A stretch of DNA of 47,815 bases from Gammaproteobacteria bacterium (GTDB lineage Bacteria; Pseudomonadota; Gammaproteobacteria; Arenicellales; Poriferihabitantaceae): contig VYFG01000009.1 of NCBI GenBank assembly GCA_009842505.1, forward strand, positions 1 through 47,815, read 5' to 3'. Position numbers and translations under genes: made by a program. This document shows positions 1 through 7,976 of this stretch, in pieces. The notes under the pieces were generated by a model that was given only the letters and a program-made list of their open reading frames with translations, had not been told where the DNA came from and did no database searches. The first letter of the stretch is position 1; each line of letters begins with the position of its first letter.

Positions 1-627
1 ACCCGCCTGCGCCTCGGCCTGGAGGGGAGCTGGAGGATGGAACTTGAAAAAGGCCGTCTGACGCCGAGGCTGGAGCTCGGCATCCGCCATGACGGCGGGG
101 ACGCGGAGACGGGCACGGGCGTCGAGGCCGGCGGCGGCCTTTCCTGGACGGACCCCGGCCTGGGTCTTGAACTTGAAATAACCGGGCGGACGCTGGTTTC
201 CCACGAGGACGACGACCTGGAGGACCGGGGTTTCTCGGCTTCCGTCGCCTACGACCCGGACCCGTCCAGCGGGCTTGGCCCGTCGCTGCAACTGAGGCAG
301 GAAACCGGCGGGCGGTCGAAGGGGGGCCTGGATGCGCTGTTCGCGCCGACGCTCCTGGAGGACCGGGACACCGGCGGCGGAACCGTGGGAACCTGGTCGA
401 TGGAGGCGGCCTGGGGCCTGCCGGTCCTCGGCGGGCGCTTCACCGGCAGCCCGCACCTGGGCTTCGGCCATTCCGCGAATTCCCGGGAGTGGACCCTCGG
501 CTGGCGCGTGGCGCCGGAGTCTTCGGGTGCGCGGGACGTCTCGTTCGGGCTGAAGGCGGTCCGGCGGGAGAGCCGCGGGGAGGCACCCCGGCATGCGGCG
601 GGATTCGAGATGTCCGTGCGATGGTGA
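1..627 (+). CDS. C-terminal part of an autotransporter-type outer-membrane beta-barrel protein (5' end outside the window)
   Basis: The reading frame is open from base 1 and ends at a TGA at 625-627, so the window holds about the last 208 residues. The sequence is an alternation of short amphipathic strands and Gly/Asp turns (LELGIRHDGGDAETGTG, YDPDPSSGLGPSLQL, GLPVLGGRFTGSPHLGFGHS) and ends in an aromatic residue (SVRW), as expected of an outer-membrane barrel recognised by the BAM machinery. The pattern resembles the C-terminal barrel often attached to very large repeat-rich surface proteins. The passenger part lies upstream and cannot be judged. An internal ATG at 37 is not the true start, because the frame and the strand pattern continue upstream of it. 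Function beyond outer-membrane anchoring is unknown. Confidence 0.75.
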   Translation, partial: TRLRLGLEGSWRMELEKGRLTPRLELGIRHDGGDAETGTGVEAGGGLSWTDPGLGLELEITGRTLVSHEDDDLEDRGFSASVAYDPDPSSGLGPSLQLRQETGGRSKGGLDALFAPTLLEDRDTGGGTVGTWSMEAAWGLPVLGGRFTGSPHLGFGHSANSREWTLGWRVAPESSGARDVSFGLKAVRRESRGEAPRHAAGFEMSVRW

Positions 628-979
628 GGCGGGAGGCGGGGGTTTTTCTGCAACTTCGGTTCTTCCGTCGTGCCCGCACCTGGACGGGCATGGCAGGGCC
701 GGCATTATGCCTGCGCCGGGATCGTCACGGATTGAATCCGGCGTGGTTGCGATTCAGGGACGGAATCGGCCAGGACGGAATCCGGGTCACCCTTGAGCGT
801 GTCCGGCGGTACGTGATCGCACCCTTGCCGAACATGGCCTCCGTGAGATGAGGTTATGGGCCAGATTACTTCGGAAAAGCCCTCAAACGGGCGGGTTCAA
901 GGCCTCTTCGAGAGTGGTCAAGCGCTCGAATGACTTGTCGGATTCCACGCCCGGCGGACCACCCCCTGGATCCAGGTGA
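628..979. other. gene-free stretch between the barrel gene and the convergent AAA/nuclease gene
   Basis: No convincing coding frame. It contains a small perfect inverted repeat at 671-690 (six-base arms TGCCCG/CGGGCA, eight-base loop), which lies after the barrel gene but has no T-tract, so it is a weak terminator candidate at most. The palindrome CCTGGATCCAGG near 965-976 lies just past the stop of the minus-strand gene. I see nothing else in it. Confidence 0.4.
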
Positions 980-2545
980 TCAGGCCTTGACCACCTCCAC
1001 CGCGGCCAGATTCCGTAGGCTCCGGTCGAAAGCCACTCCTACAAGATGCACCGGCTCTCCCCGGTCCCGGTACTTTTCGGCGTAACCCTTTGATTGTATC
1101 TGCTCAATGGCCAGTTGGGCCACTGCATCACCGTCGCCTTCCCCGTCCGCCATCTTGAATTCCAACACGAACACCTGGCCGCCGTGGAGCACCACCATGT
1201 CCGCACGGCCCCAGCTCGAGGAATCCTCCACCCGGAGGTCCAGGCCGATGGTCCGGAAACAGGCGTACAGCATCCCGGCGTACCAGGCCTCGTAGCGGGC
1301 GGGGCCGTTGCCCGTCTGCCACTGGTAGGGAATCCCCGCGAAGAATGACTTCAGGCGATCCGCGAATCCGTCGAAGTCGTTGGCCACCAGGAGATTGACC
1401 AGTTCCTTGCCACGGTCCGACACCTCCTTGCCCTGCCGTCCCAGAAATCCCAGCAGCCCCTGATTCAGGCTCTGGCGAACCTCGAGGTTGGGATAATCAA
1501 GGGTGTAGAACGTCTGGGCGCCATCCTCTTCCATGGCGGTAATGGTCAGGTAGCCGGTCTGGAGCAACAGGGCATCGATGCTGATGTGGTCAATATCGAA
1601 ATTGGACACCAGCTCCTCGTCGGTCACACGGTTCTCCAGTTCCAGCGGGCTTACCTGTCTATCCATCATCATCCGAAACAGGAAGGTGGGGGAGCCGGTC
1701 TCGAACCAATGGGGCTTGAATCGGCGTTTCCGGAACAGGAGCAGCAGGTCGAACGGATTGTAGAGCTTCTCGTCGCCGAGCCAGTGGTAGCCGTTGTACC
1801 ATTCCCGGATCCGGTCCCGGTCGAGCCCGGGAAGCTCCGGGGCGAACACCGTGTCCAGGTCCCGATCGGTGTAGCCGCAGATGGTGGCGAACTCCGGGTC
1901 GAGGCTGATGTTGTCGAGATTGTTGAGACCCGAGAACAGGCTGACTCGGGAGAACATGCTTACCCCGGTGACGAAGACGAACCGGACATCCCGGGCGCTG
2001 TCCTTGATGATGCTGTAGAACCCTCGCAGGTAGTCCCGGTTGGCGGCGGCCATTTCGGGGTTGTCGATGACGTCCAGGATGGGTCTGTCGTACTCGTCGA
2101 CCAGCACTACGGCCTGTTGGCCGGTGGCATTGTGAAGGCGGTTCAGAATGTGCCGCAGACGTTCAGGCCCTGTGTATGACAACTGTGTGGGCTCAAGACC
2201 TGCATTGCTCTCTGTGATCGCCAGTTGAATGTTAATGCTTTGTTCGAGTTCTCCCGGCTCGTCGTACTTCCCGCCGAAGCTCAGGCGAACAACCGGGTGC
2301 CGGACGGACCAGTCCCAGTGTCCGTGGATGCACAGGCCTTGGAACAGATGCTCGCTGCCTTCGAACAATTCCTGGATGGTGTCCACCAGAAGACTCTTGC
2401 CGAATCGGCGAGGCCGGGAAAGGAAATAGTAACGTCCCTGCCCTACCAGCCGCTGGATGTGGGAGGTCTTGTCGACGTAGTAGAAATCCTGCTCCCGAAT
2501 CGTGCGAAAATCCTGGATGCCGATGGGGAGCTGGCGGCGGGTCAT
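980..2545 (-). CDS. AAA-ATPase-like protein with C-terminal PD-(D/E)XK nuclease-like domain (DUF1703 type)
   Basis: 521 residues from an ATG at 2545-2543. The N-terminus has the hallmark FYYVDKTSHIQRL segment and a P-loop-like PRRFGKS at residues 45-51. A Walker-B-like VLVDEYDRPILD follows near residue 150. The last ~80 residues carry RADMVVLHGGQVFVLEFKM, matching the D...ExK core of PD-(D/E)XK nucleases. This architecture (AAA-ATPase_like plus PDDEXK_9) is a widespread family, often multicopy in bacteroidetes and symbionts. No member that I know of has a settled function; a role in mobile elements or defence is often assumed. The gene is monocistronic, preceded by an AT-rich region with a plausible promoter, and it is intact. 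Confidence 0.85.
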   Translation of the reverse strand: MTRRQLPIGIQDFRTIREQDFYYVDKTSHIQRLVGQGRYYFLSRPRRFGKSLLVDTIQELFEGSEHLFQGLCIHGHWDWSVRHPVVRLSFGGKYDEPGELEQSINIQLAITESNAGLEPTQLSYTGPERLRHILNRLHNATGQQAVVLVDEYDRPILDVIDNPEMAAANRDYLRGFYSIIKDSARDVRFVFVTGVSMFSRVSLFSGLNNLDNISLDPEFATICGYTDRDLDTVFAPELPGLDRDRIREWYNGYHWLGDEKLYNPFDLLLLFRKRRFKPHWFETGSPTFLFRMMMDRQVSPLELENRVTDEELVSNFDIDHISIDALLLQTGYLTITAMEEDGAQTFYTLDYPNLEVRQSLNQGLLGFLGRQGKEVSDRGKELVNLLVANDFDGFADRLKSFFAGIPYQWQTGNGPARYEAWYAGMLYACFRTIGLDLRVEDSSSWGRADMVVLHGGQVFVLEFKMADGEGDGDAVAQLAIEQIQSKGYAEKYRDRGEPVHLVGVAFDRSLRNLAAVEVVKA

Positions 2546-2622
2546 TGACCATGCTCTTGAGAGTGGGGATGCCGGAAATCATACCATCCAATGCAATCGT
2601 GCGTAAGCGTGATACCTGAATT

Positions 2623-2654
2623 GACTGAACTCGCTTGCGATTGGATTACGATTT
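2623..2654 (+). repeat. short repeat block B, copy 1 (also at 46646-46677)
   Basis: 32 bp that match 46646-46677 at 26 of 32 positions by eye, including the core TTGCGATT-S-GATTACG. It lies between the AAA/nuclease gene and the 3' end of phnY. It is too short and imperfect to name. It could be a recombination site, a protein-binding site or chance. Confidence 0.3.
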
Positions 2655-2664
2655 TTGATGAAAA

Positions 2665-2693
2665 ATTATATCTGTCTGTTTTATAAATATAAA
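2665..2693 (-). promoter_or_regulatory. candidate sigma-70 promoter for the AAA/nuclease gene
   Basis: On the minus strand a perfect TATAAT (2670-2665) is preceded at 17 bp by TTTATA (2693-2688), within a strikingly AT-rich island (about 2640-2710) in an otherwise GC-rich region. It would give a leader of about 110 nt before the ATG at 2545. Confidence 0.4.
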
Positions 2694-2766
2694 TTAAATC
2701 TCAAGATATAACCAGGGATTTTGCGACCTCCTGCGCGCCCCCGCAGCCCGGCGCCCCTCCGGCGGA

Positions 2767-4212
2767 TCATCCCCAGGGCAGGGAGAACGTCTTCAGGTTG
2801 GTGTAGCTGGCCATGGCCTCGATGATGCCTTCCTTGTAGCCGAGTCCGGAATCCTTGATTCCGCCGAAGGGCGACATCTCGGTCCGGTATCCCGGCACCT
2901 CCCAGATGTTCACGGTGCCGGTGTGCAGTTCGTTCACGAAGCGGCTGATGTAGTCGAGCCGGTTGGTGCAGACTCCCGAGGACAGGCCGAAGGCGGTGGA
3001 ATTGGCCACTTCAATGGCGTGGTCGGCGTCGCGCACCCGGATCAGGGGGATCGGAGGGCCGAAGGTTTCCTCCGCCACCAGGGTGCAGCCAGCCGGGACA
3101 TGATCCAGTACCGTGGGGGAGTAAAGCGCCCCCTGGCGGTCATTTCCGTACAGCAGCTCGGCGCCGCTCGCGACCGCCTCGTCGACGCGGTTCTGGATCA
3201 GGGTCGCCGCCGCCTCATGGATCACGGTGCCCACGTCGGTTTCCGGGTCCATCGGATCCCCGTACCGAAGTCCGGCCGCCTTTTCCGTCACCAGCGCCGC
3301 GAGACTGTCCGCGACGGACTCCACGCACAGCACCCGCTTGACCGCGGTGCAGCGCTGCCCGGAGTTTTTCGTGCCGCCCGCCACCGCCAGCTCCGCCGCC
3401 CTGTCAAGGTCCGCATCCTCCATGACGATGAGCGGGGAGTTGCCGCCCAGCTCCAGCACCGTACGCCGGTAACCCGCTGTCTTCGCGATGTATTTCCCCA
3501 CCGGCACGCTGCCCGTGAACGTGATCAGGTCGATGTGCGGATTGGTGATCATCTCCTCGCCCACGTCCTCCGGCAGTCCGGTGACGACCGACAGCATCTC
3601 CGGCGGCAGGCCGGACTCGTACAGCACGTCCGCCAGCAACAGCGCGGTCAAGGGCGTCAGCTCCGTGGGCTTGCACACCATGCAGTTGCCGGTTGCGACG
3701 GCAGGAGCGATCTTGTGCGCGACCATGTTGAGCGGATGGTTGAACGGCGTGATCGCGGAGATGGCGTTCAACGGTTCCCGCTGGGTGAAGATCTTCCGCT
3801 TCTTGCCGTGGGGGGTGAGGTCGCAGGAGAAAATCCGGCCGTCATCATGGATGCACAGCTGGCCCGCCAGGCTGAACACATCGAAGGCGCGGCCGACTTC
3901 GTACAGGCTGTCCTTCTTGCTGAGCCCACTCTCCGCGGTGATCAGGTCGGAAATCTCTTCCTTGCGGGACACCAGCGCCTCCGCGGTCCTGGTGAGGATC
4001 TGCTGGCGTTCGTAACGGCTCAGCGCCGGCCTGCAGGCCGCGGCGATCCTGAAAGCCCCGGCCACCTGGGCCCGGCTGGCCCGGGGGACGGTGCCCACCA
4101 CCTGGTTGGTGTAGGGACTGAATACTTCAACGGCCCCGCCGGTTTCGCCGTCCACTTGCCGGCCGGCGATCCGCATCTTCTCGTGGCGTATGGTGTCACT
4201 GGATCTGTTCAT
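2767..4212 (-). CDS. phnY: phosphonoacetaldehyde dehydrogenase
   Basis: NAD(P)-dependent aldehyde dehydrogenase of 481 residues; in this context it oxidises phosphonoacetaldehyde to phosphonoacetate, the middle step of PhnW-PhnY-PhnA degradation of 2-aminoethylphosphonate. With the start chosen here the ALDH catalytic residues are Asn158 (PFNHP), Lys181 (CKPTE), Glu254 (LELGG) and Cys288 (SGQRCTAV). I start at the ATG at 4212-4210, because an upstream in-frame Met lies inside phnA and the known N-terminus of the family (RHExMRIAG) fits the shorter form. The gap to the phnA stop is 13 nt, so the pair is one operon with phnA first. No strong Shine-Dalgarno is visible, so translation is probably coupled to phnA. 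The assignment rests on family resemblance plus the neighbouring phnA and phnW. Confidence 0.9.
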   Translation of the reverse strand: MNRSSDTIRHEKMRIAGRQVDGETGGAVEVFSPYTNQVVGTVPRASRAQVAGAFRIAAACRPALSRYERQQILTRTAEALVSRKEEISDLITAESGLSKKDSLYEVGRAFDVFSLAGQLCIHDDGRIFSCDLTPHGKKRKIFTQREPLNAISAITPFNHPLNMVAHKIAPAVATGNCMVCKPTELTPLTALLLADVLYESGLPPEMLSVVTGLPEDVGEEMITNPHIDLITFTGSVPVGKYIAKTAGYRRTVLELGGNSPLIVMEDADLDRAAELAVAGGTKNSGQRCTAVKRVLCVESVADSLAALVTEKAAGLRYGDPMDPETDVGTVIHEAAATLIQNRVDEAVASGAELLYGNDRQGALYSPTVLDHVPAGCTLVAEETFGPPIPLIRVRDADHAIEVANSTAFGLSSGVCTNRLDYISRFVNELHTGTVNIWEVPGYRTEMSPFGGIKDSGLGYKEGIIEAMASYTNLKTFSLPWG

Positions 4213-4225
4213 GGGATTTTTCGTA

Positions 4226-5482
4226 CTACCGGGGGCTGGTGTGGTTGAGCGCGAGATCGAACACATCGAAATTGCGCAGTTGCGGGCGGTTCCCGATTCC
4301 GCTTACGGGATGGTTGAATATCATCGGTACGGTCTGCTCACTGACACCCCCATGGGAACGGAGCGGGGCATCCAGGCCGGAAAGGTCATGGCGGTCCGCA
4401 CTTGTGCCGATCACGGTGTGTATGGTGGACACCAGGATGATATCCCCCATGCGGTCGCCGGCGAGGCCGAACTCCCGGCAACCGTCCTCGTTGCCGTACA
4501 CGGCCTCGATCCCTTCCAGTTGCCGCAGCCGTTCGATGACCTGTCCGCGGTCCACGTCGGCCGGGAGGTACACGGTGGCATAGGAGCCAAGGGCGCCGTG
4601 ATGAACGACGTATGGATCGGTGATGGGCAGGATCACCCTGCTCCTGCCGACACCGAGCCACTGGTCCAGCAGGTCCTGCAGATAGACGACGTTGGGGTTG
4701 CCCTCCCCGTCGTGCTTGGCGTTCATGCCGTGGTCCGCGGTGATTCCGATCAAGGCACCGAGGGCATCCAGCTGCTTCCAGTGCCCGTCCATCATGGCAT
4801 AGAAGGCGTTGGCGACTTCACTGCCCGGGGGGTGCTTGTGCTGGATGTAATCGGTGGTGGAAAGGTACATGATGTCCGGCCGCACGGTTTCCATCAGCCT
4901 GACTCCGGCGGCGAAGATGAACCCGGAGAGTTCCGCACTGTACACCGAGGACACCGGCAAGCCCACCAGGCCCAGCACGTCCTCAATGCCGTTTTCCTCC
5001 AGCGTGACCAGGTCCGCCTTTTCCGATGAAAAGCAGATGGCCCCGTCCGGGCCCATGGACAGTTCGTTTCCGAGCAGCCGGCGCAGCTTGTCCTTTGCGG
5101 TGATGATTGCGACCTTTGCCCCGGCATCCTGGAAAGCCTTGAATACCGTCGGCGTGCGCAGCAGCGACGGGTCATTCATCATGACTTCCCGGTCGTTTTC
5201 CCGGTCGTAGTAGAAATTACCGCAGATGCCGTGCACGGCGGGCTCCACGCCGGTGACGATGGACAGGTTGTTGGGGTTGGTGAAGCTGGGCACCACGCAA
5301 TGGCAGCGCAGGTCGGTGCCCCGGGTTTTGAGTACCTGTTCCGTCCAGGGCATGACGCCGGCGTCCACGGCCTGCTCAATGTAGGCCGGTTCCGAACCGT
5401 CGATGCAGATGACCACCACGGGCCTCCCGGGCCAGCGGTAGGTGCGATCGTTCACTGTGATATTTTCGGTGTCTGTGGTCAT
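4226..5482 (-). CDS. phnA: phosphonoacetate hydrolase
   Basis: 418 residues, alkaline-phosphatase-superfamily enzyme cleaving the C-P bond of phosphonoacetate to acetate and phosphate; cytoplasmic and zinc-dependent. The metal and nucleophile residues are visible: Asp28 (VICIDGSEP), nucleophile Thr68 (VPSFTNPNN), a D...H pair in [13 protein letters not shown], the ADHGMN motif, and a late His in RSHGGVSEQ. The length agrees with characterised PhnA proteins. It is the first gene of the phnA-phnY operon. Its upstream region carries block A (5546-5605), which recurs upstream of the PfpI-family gene near 46.5 kb. This PhnA is distinct from the unrelated E. coli protein of the same name. Confidence 0.93.
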   Translation of the reverse strand: MTTDTENITVNDRTYRWPGRPVVVICIDGSEPAYIEQAVDAGVMPWTEQVLKTRGTDLRCHCVVPSFTNPNNLSIVTGVEPAVHGICGNFYYDRENDREVMMNDPSLLRTPTVFKAFQDAGAKVAIITAKDKLRRLLGNELSMGPDGAICFSSEKADLVTLEENGIEDVLGLVGLPVSSVYSAELSGFIFAAGVRLMETVRPDIMYLSTTDYIQHKHPPGSEVANAFYAMMDGHWKQLDALGALIGITADHGMNAKHDGEGNPNVVYLQDLLDQWLGVGRSRVILPITDPYVVHHGALGSYATVYLPADVDRGQVIERLRQLEGIEAVYGNEDGCREFGLAGDRMGDIILVSTIHTVIGTSADRHDLSGLDAPLRSHGGVSEQTVPMIFNHPVSGIGNRPQLRNFDVFDLALNHTSPR

Positions 5483-5545
5483 TCAGGCGGTGTCGGGGTG
5501 TTGGGAAAGGGGGAATATACAACCTGTTTTCCGGAACCTGTCCCC

Positions 5546-5605
5546 AATCGTACAATTGGTCTGCGGATTATATGAATAATGATTGTATTTCAGAAAGTTA
5601 AGTTT
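5546..5605 (-). promoter_or_regulatory. block A, copy 1: AT-rich promoter-proximal block upstream of phnA
   Basis: About 60 bp that align without gaps to 46523-46582 (by eye about 44/60 identical, with AATCGTAC at one end, GAATAAT-R-ATTGTATTTC in the middle and AGTTA-W-GTTT at the other end). Both copies lie just upstream of a minus-strand gene: 63 nt before phnA and 44 nt before the PfpI-like gene. On the coding strand it contains TATAAT (minus strand, 5574-5569), so it probably includes the phnA promoter and perhaps a shared regulator site. Confidence 0.4.
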
Positions 5606-5661
5606 TGCTGGATTTGATGCCGCCTGATTCCGGAACGTCAATGGTTCCACTTTTTTTATCC

Positions 5662-5964
5662 CTATAAATGCCGCGTAGCTAACATACGGTCATGCAAAAC
5701 CCGTATAACCTCGATGCCATACGCTGTTTCGCGGTAGTAAATCACATGACGCAAAACCGAATGCCGGCGATAACCAGCGCGTATATGCTCGCTGCTTGTC
5801 CCTGACTTCGGATTGCACGCTAAAAGCTCAAAGGCCGCTGTCAGATCGTCTGTGTAATGATCGGTCTGCTCTGCGCCCCACTTTGCCAGCGAATAAAGCC
5901 ATACGGCTTCCATATCTTCCCGTGCTTTGGGCGATAACCTGTATTCAGCGGATTTTGTCGGCAT
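5662..5964 (-). CDS. parE: ParE/RelE-family toxin
   Basis: 100 residues with the ParE fold signature: YRLSPKAREDMEAVWLYSLAKWG at the start, the conserved GYRRHSVLRHVIYYR strand pair, and a C-terminal EVIRVLHDRML. ParE toxins poison DNA gyrase, and this one is presumably neutralised by the overlapping upstream ParD. Its ATG (5964) lies inside the end of parD (20 bp overlap), the usual coupled order of antitoxin then toxin. It appears intact, with no truncation or frameshift. The base composition is more AT-rich than that of its neighbours, consistent with lateral acquisition. Confidence 0.9.
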   Translation of the reverse strand: MPTKSAEYRLSPKAREDMEAVWLYSLAKWGAEQTDHYTDDLTAAFELLACNPKSGTSSEHIRAGYRRHSVLRHVIYYRETAYGIEVIRVLHDRMLATRHL

Positions 5965-6202
5965 GTTTCGCAGCCATTTCTTGTTTGAATTGACTGCTAT
6001 CGAACGCTCGTGGCTCTCCGCTTTCCTCGCCCTTGATCAGTGCGGCGCGGATTGCTTCAAGGTCAGCTTGGCTCGCTTGATCCCGGCGGATCAGGTCGCG
6101 GATATATTCGCTGTCATTGGTGAACTGTCCAGCAGCGATTTGCGCCTTGATCCAGTTGTCTTGTTGATCTGTAAGCGTGATCGTTTTTCGTGTCGTACCC
6201 AT
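5945..6202 (-). CDS. parD: ParD-family antitoxin
   Basis: 85 residues. The N-terminal ribbon-helix-helix DNA-binding part (RKTITLTDQQDNWIKAQIAAG, then TNDSEYIRDLIRRDQ) is followed by a charged C-terminal helix that would wrap ParE. The ATG at 6202-6200 is unambiguous. The gene is first in the parDE operon and overlaps parE by 20 bp. An inverted repeat 38 bp upstream (6241-6254) is the natural candidate for the autorepression operator. The pair lies exactly between the divergent phnA and phnW genes, so it probably inserted into what was once a shared phn regulatory region. Confidence 0.9.
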   Translation of the reverse strand: MGTTRKTITLTDQQDNWIKAQIAAGQFTNDSEYIRDLIRRDQASQADLEAIRAALIKGEESGEPRAFDSSQFKQEMAAKHADKIR

Positions 6203-6240
6203 AAAACGACATCCAAGGTTGGTGGAAAATCATACTATAG

Positions 6241-6254
6241 GTGCAAAATAGCAC
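6241..6254 (-). promoter_or_regulatory. candidate parDE operator (inverted repeat)
   Basis: Perfect 4-bp arms GTGC/GCAC separated by six A/T bases, 38 bp upstream of the parD start, next to TATAGT/TATGAT-like -10 elements on the minus strand. ParD-type antitoxins repress their own promoter through such sites. The assignment is inferred from position. Confidence 0.35.
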
Positions 6255-6661
6255 GATTTTACATATTCTCTACGCTTTTTTTGATTAGCGGTTTTTCGCA
6301 TCCATTCCCTTTTAAACAACGCCGAACCGAATGGCGCGACATTTTACAGACCGATGCGCAGCATCGGGGCGAAGTGAGCAACCCGAACGGAGGGCAGGTG
6401 CTTTCACCTTTTGTTTGTCCTGTCGCTTATGTTTGTGGAGTACGGTCAGACGGGTCCTGCATTGCACGTCCATGGGATGGAGACCGGGTTCTCGGACAGC
6501 CTGACAGGAAATCCTCCTGATCCGACAGTTACGGATCTCCGGCAAGTCCGGACAGACACGGCCGTCAACCCCTGACGGTCCGAAGGGCGGCCGGGCTGAC
6601 GGTATGTATTTCCATGGCGATTTCCAGCAGAATCCGCCTTTCACAAAGCCCGGGAATTGTC
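6255..6661. other. gene-free leader region upstream of phnW
   Basis: No supported gene in about 400 bp. It holds an A/T-rich part (6255-6320), the foldable element at 6336-6426 listed separately, and a second hairpin near 6560-6580 (arms GGCCGTCA/TGACGGTC around ACCCC). The hairpin is followed by G/C-rich sequence without a T-tract, so it is not a classical terminator. The phnW promoter and any leader regulation should be here. Confidence 0.4.
6336..6426 (+). ncRNA. possible structured RNA element (three-stem fold) upstream of phnW
   Basis: A closing stem GCGACA (6336-6341) / TGTCGC (6421-6426) encloses a perfect 7-bp hairpin CCGATGC-GCA-GCATCGG (6351-6367) and a second hairpin AGGTG-CTTT-CACCT (6396-6409). 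Between them lies a purine-rich joining strand (6368-6395). The fold was found by hand and matches no riboswitch consensus I can recall (glycine, TPP, cobalamin, guanidine and fluoride were considered). It lies about 240 nt upstream of phnW on the same strand. It may be a leader element, a remnant of a mobile RNA or coincidence. Confidence 0.25.
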
Positions 6662-7813
6662 ATGGATCATCCTGTCCCTACCCCACCTGCGGCGGCCTCG
6701 GAAACCGGCGACCCGCTGCTGCTGACACCGGGGCCCCTGACCACTTCGGCATCGGTCAAGCGGGCCATGCTGCACGACTACGGCTCCAGGGACCGCCATT
6801 TCATCGAACTGAACCAGGGGATACTGGAAAGGCTGGTGGGGATCGCGGGCGGCCAGGGCAGCCATGTGGCGGTGCCTCTTCAGGGCAGCGGCACTTTTGT
6901 GGTGGAGGCCATGCTGGGCTGTTTCGTCCCCCGGGACGGAAGGCTGCTGATTTGCATCAACGGCGCCTATGGAAAGCGCATGGCGAAAATCTGCCAGTAC
7001 CACGGACGGTCCCACACCACGGTCGAGTTCGCGGAGGATGAACCGGTAGCCCCTGCTGCGGTGGAGGCCTCGCTTGAGCGGGACCGGGCGATCACCCATG
7101 TGGCGGTGGTTCATTCGGAAACCACTTCCGGAATTCTCAATCCCCTGACGGAGATCGCCCGGGTCGTGGAACGCTGCGGCCGGGGACTGCTGGTGGACGC
7201 CATGAGCGCTTTTGGGGCCGTCCCGCTGGATGCGCGGGAAGTACGGTTCGACGCGGTTTGCGCATCCAGCAACAAGTGCCTGGAAGGGGTTCCCGGCATG
7301 GGTTTCTGCATCGCCAGGAAAGAGGCGCTGGCCGATACGAAAGGGAACTCGCCTTCCCTCAGCCTGGACCTGCATGACCAGTGGCGTGCGATGCAGGCCA
7401 GCGGGCAGTGGCGGTTCACGCCGCCCACCCATGTGATCCTGGCCTTCGATCAGGCGCTGGACGAGTTCGACCGCGAAGGCGGCGTCGAAGGCAGGGGGGC
7501 ACGTTATCGTGCCAACTGCGCGTTGCTGGTCGAGGGCATGAGGGCTCTCGGCTTCAGGCCATTGCTCCCGGACGGGCTCCAGGCGCCGAATATCGTGACA
7601 TTCCACATGCCGGAGAACCGGAAGTTCGTGTTCGAACGGTTCTACGGGCTGATGCGGGAACAGGGATACGTGATCTATCCGGGGAAACTCACGCAGGCGG
7701 ACAGCTTCCGCATGGGCTGCATCGGCCGGCTCGACCAGGATCACATGCGCGGCGCGCTGGCAGCGGTGCGTCATGCGCTGGACCGGCTGGGAATCGGGGA
7801 AACCGTGGCCTGA
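6662..7813 (+). CDS. phnW: 2-aminoethylphosphonate:pyruvate aminotransferase
   Basis: 383-residue class V PLP aminotransferase that converts 2-aminoethylphosphonate plus pyruvate to phosphonoacetaldehyde plus alanine. The N-terminal LLLTPGPLTTS is diagnostic for the PhnW family. The PLP Asp is near residue 179 (LLVDAMSAFG) and the Schiff-base Lys near 205 (SSNKCLEGVPGMGF); QGSGTF and HSETTSG are also family motifs. I start at the ATG at 6662, because an upstream in-frame ATG at 6614 would add 16 residues not expected in the family. The product is the substrate of the divergently encoded PhnY, so phnW plus phnYA form a complete AEP-to-acetate-plus-phosphate route. The next gene starts 163 bp downstream on the same strand. 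Confidence 0.93.
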   Translation: MDHPVPTPPAAASETGDPLLLTPGPLTTSASVKRAMLHDYGSRDRHFIELNQGILERLVGIAGGQGSHVAVPLQGSGTFVVEAMLGCFVPRDGRLLICINGAYGKRMAKICQYHGRSHTTVEFAEDEPVAPAAVEASLERDRAITHVAVVHSETTSGILNPLTEIARVVERCGRGLLVDAMSAFGAVPLDAREVRFDAVCASSNKCLEGVPGMGFCIARKEALADTKGNSPSLSLDLHDQWRAMQASGQWRFTPPTHVILAFDQALDEFDREGGVEGRGARYRANCALLVEGMRALGFRPLLPDGLQAPNIVTFHMPENRKFVFERFYGLMREQGYVIYPGKLTQADSFRMGCIGRLDQDHMRGALAAVRHALDRLGIGETVA

Positions 7814-7976
7814 CATGCCGGGGAACGGGGCCGCCGGCTGTTGCGGCTCTGCCAGGTCGGTGTCGCACCAGGGTGCGTGCGCCGCGCAATCCCCACTTTT
7901 CCGCGCCGGTGCGCTGGCCTAGAATGGCAACCCCTGCAAAGGCGCCCATGAGCAACACAACACCAGAGATAGAGCA

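Noticed and set aside
2923..4248. 441-codon plus-strand frame opposite phnY
   Set aside because: Antisense to a complete aldehyde dehydrogenase whose catalytic residues are all present.
6312..6644. 110-codon minus-strand frame in the phnW leader
   Set aside because: No family resemblance, no ribosome-binding site, and it overlaps the foldable element; low-complexity basic/proline content suggests chance.
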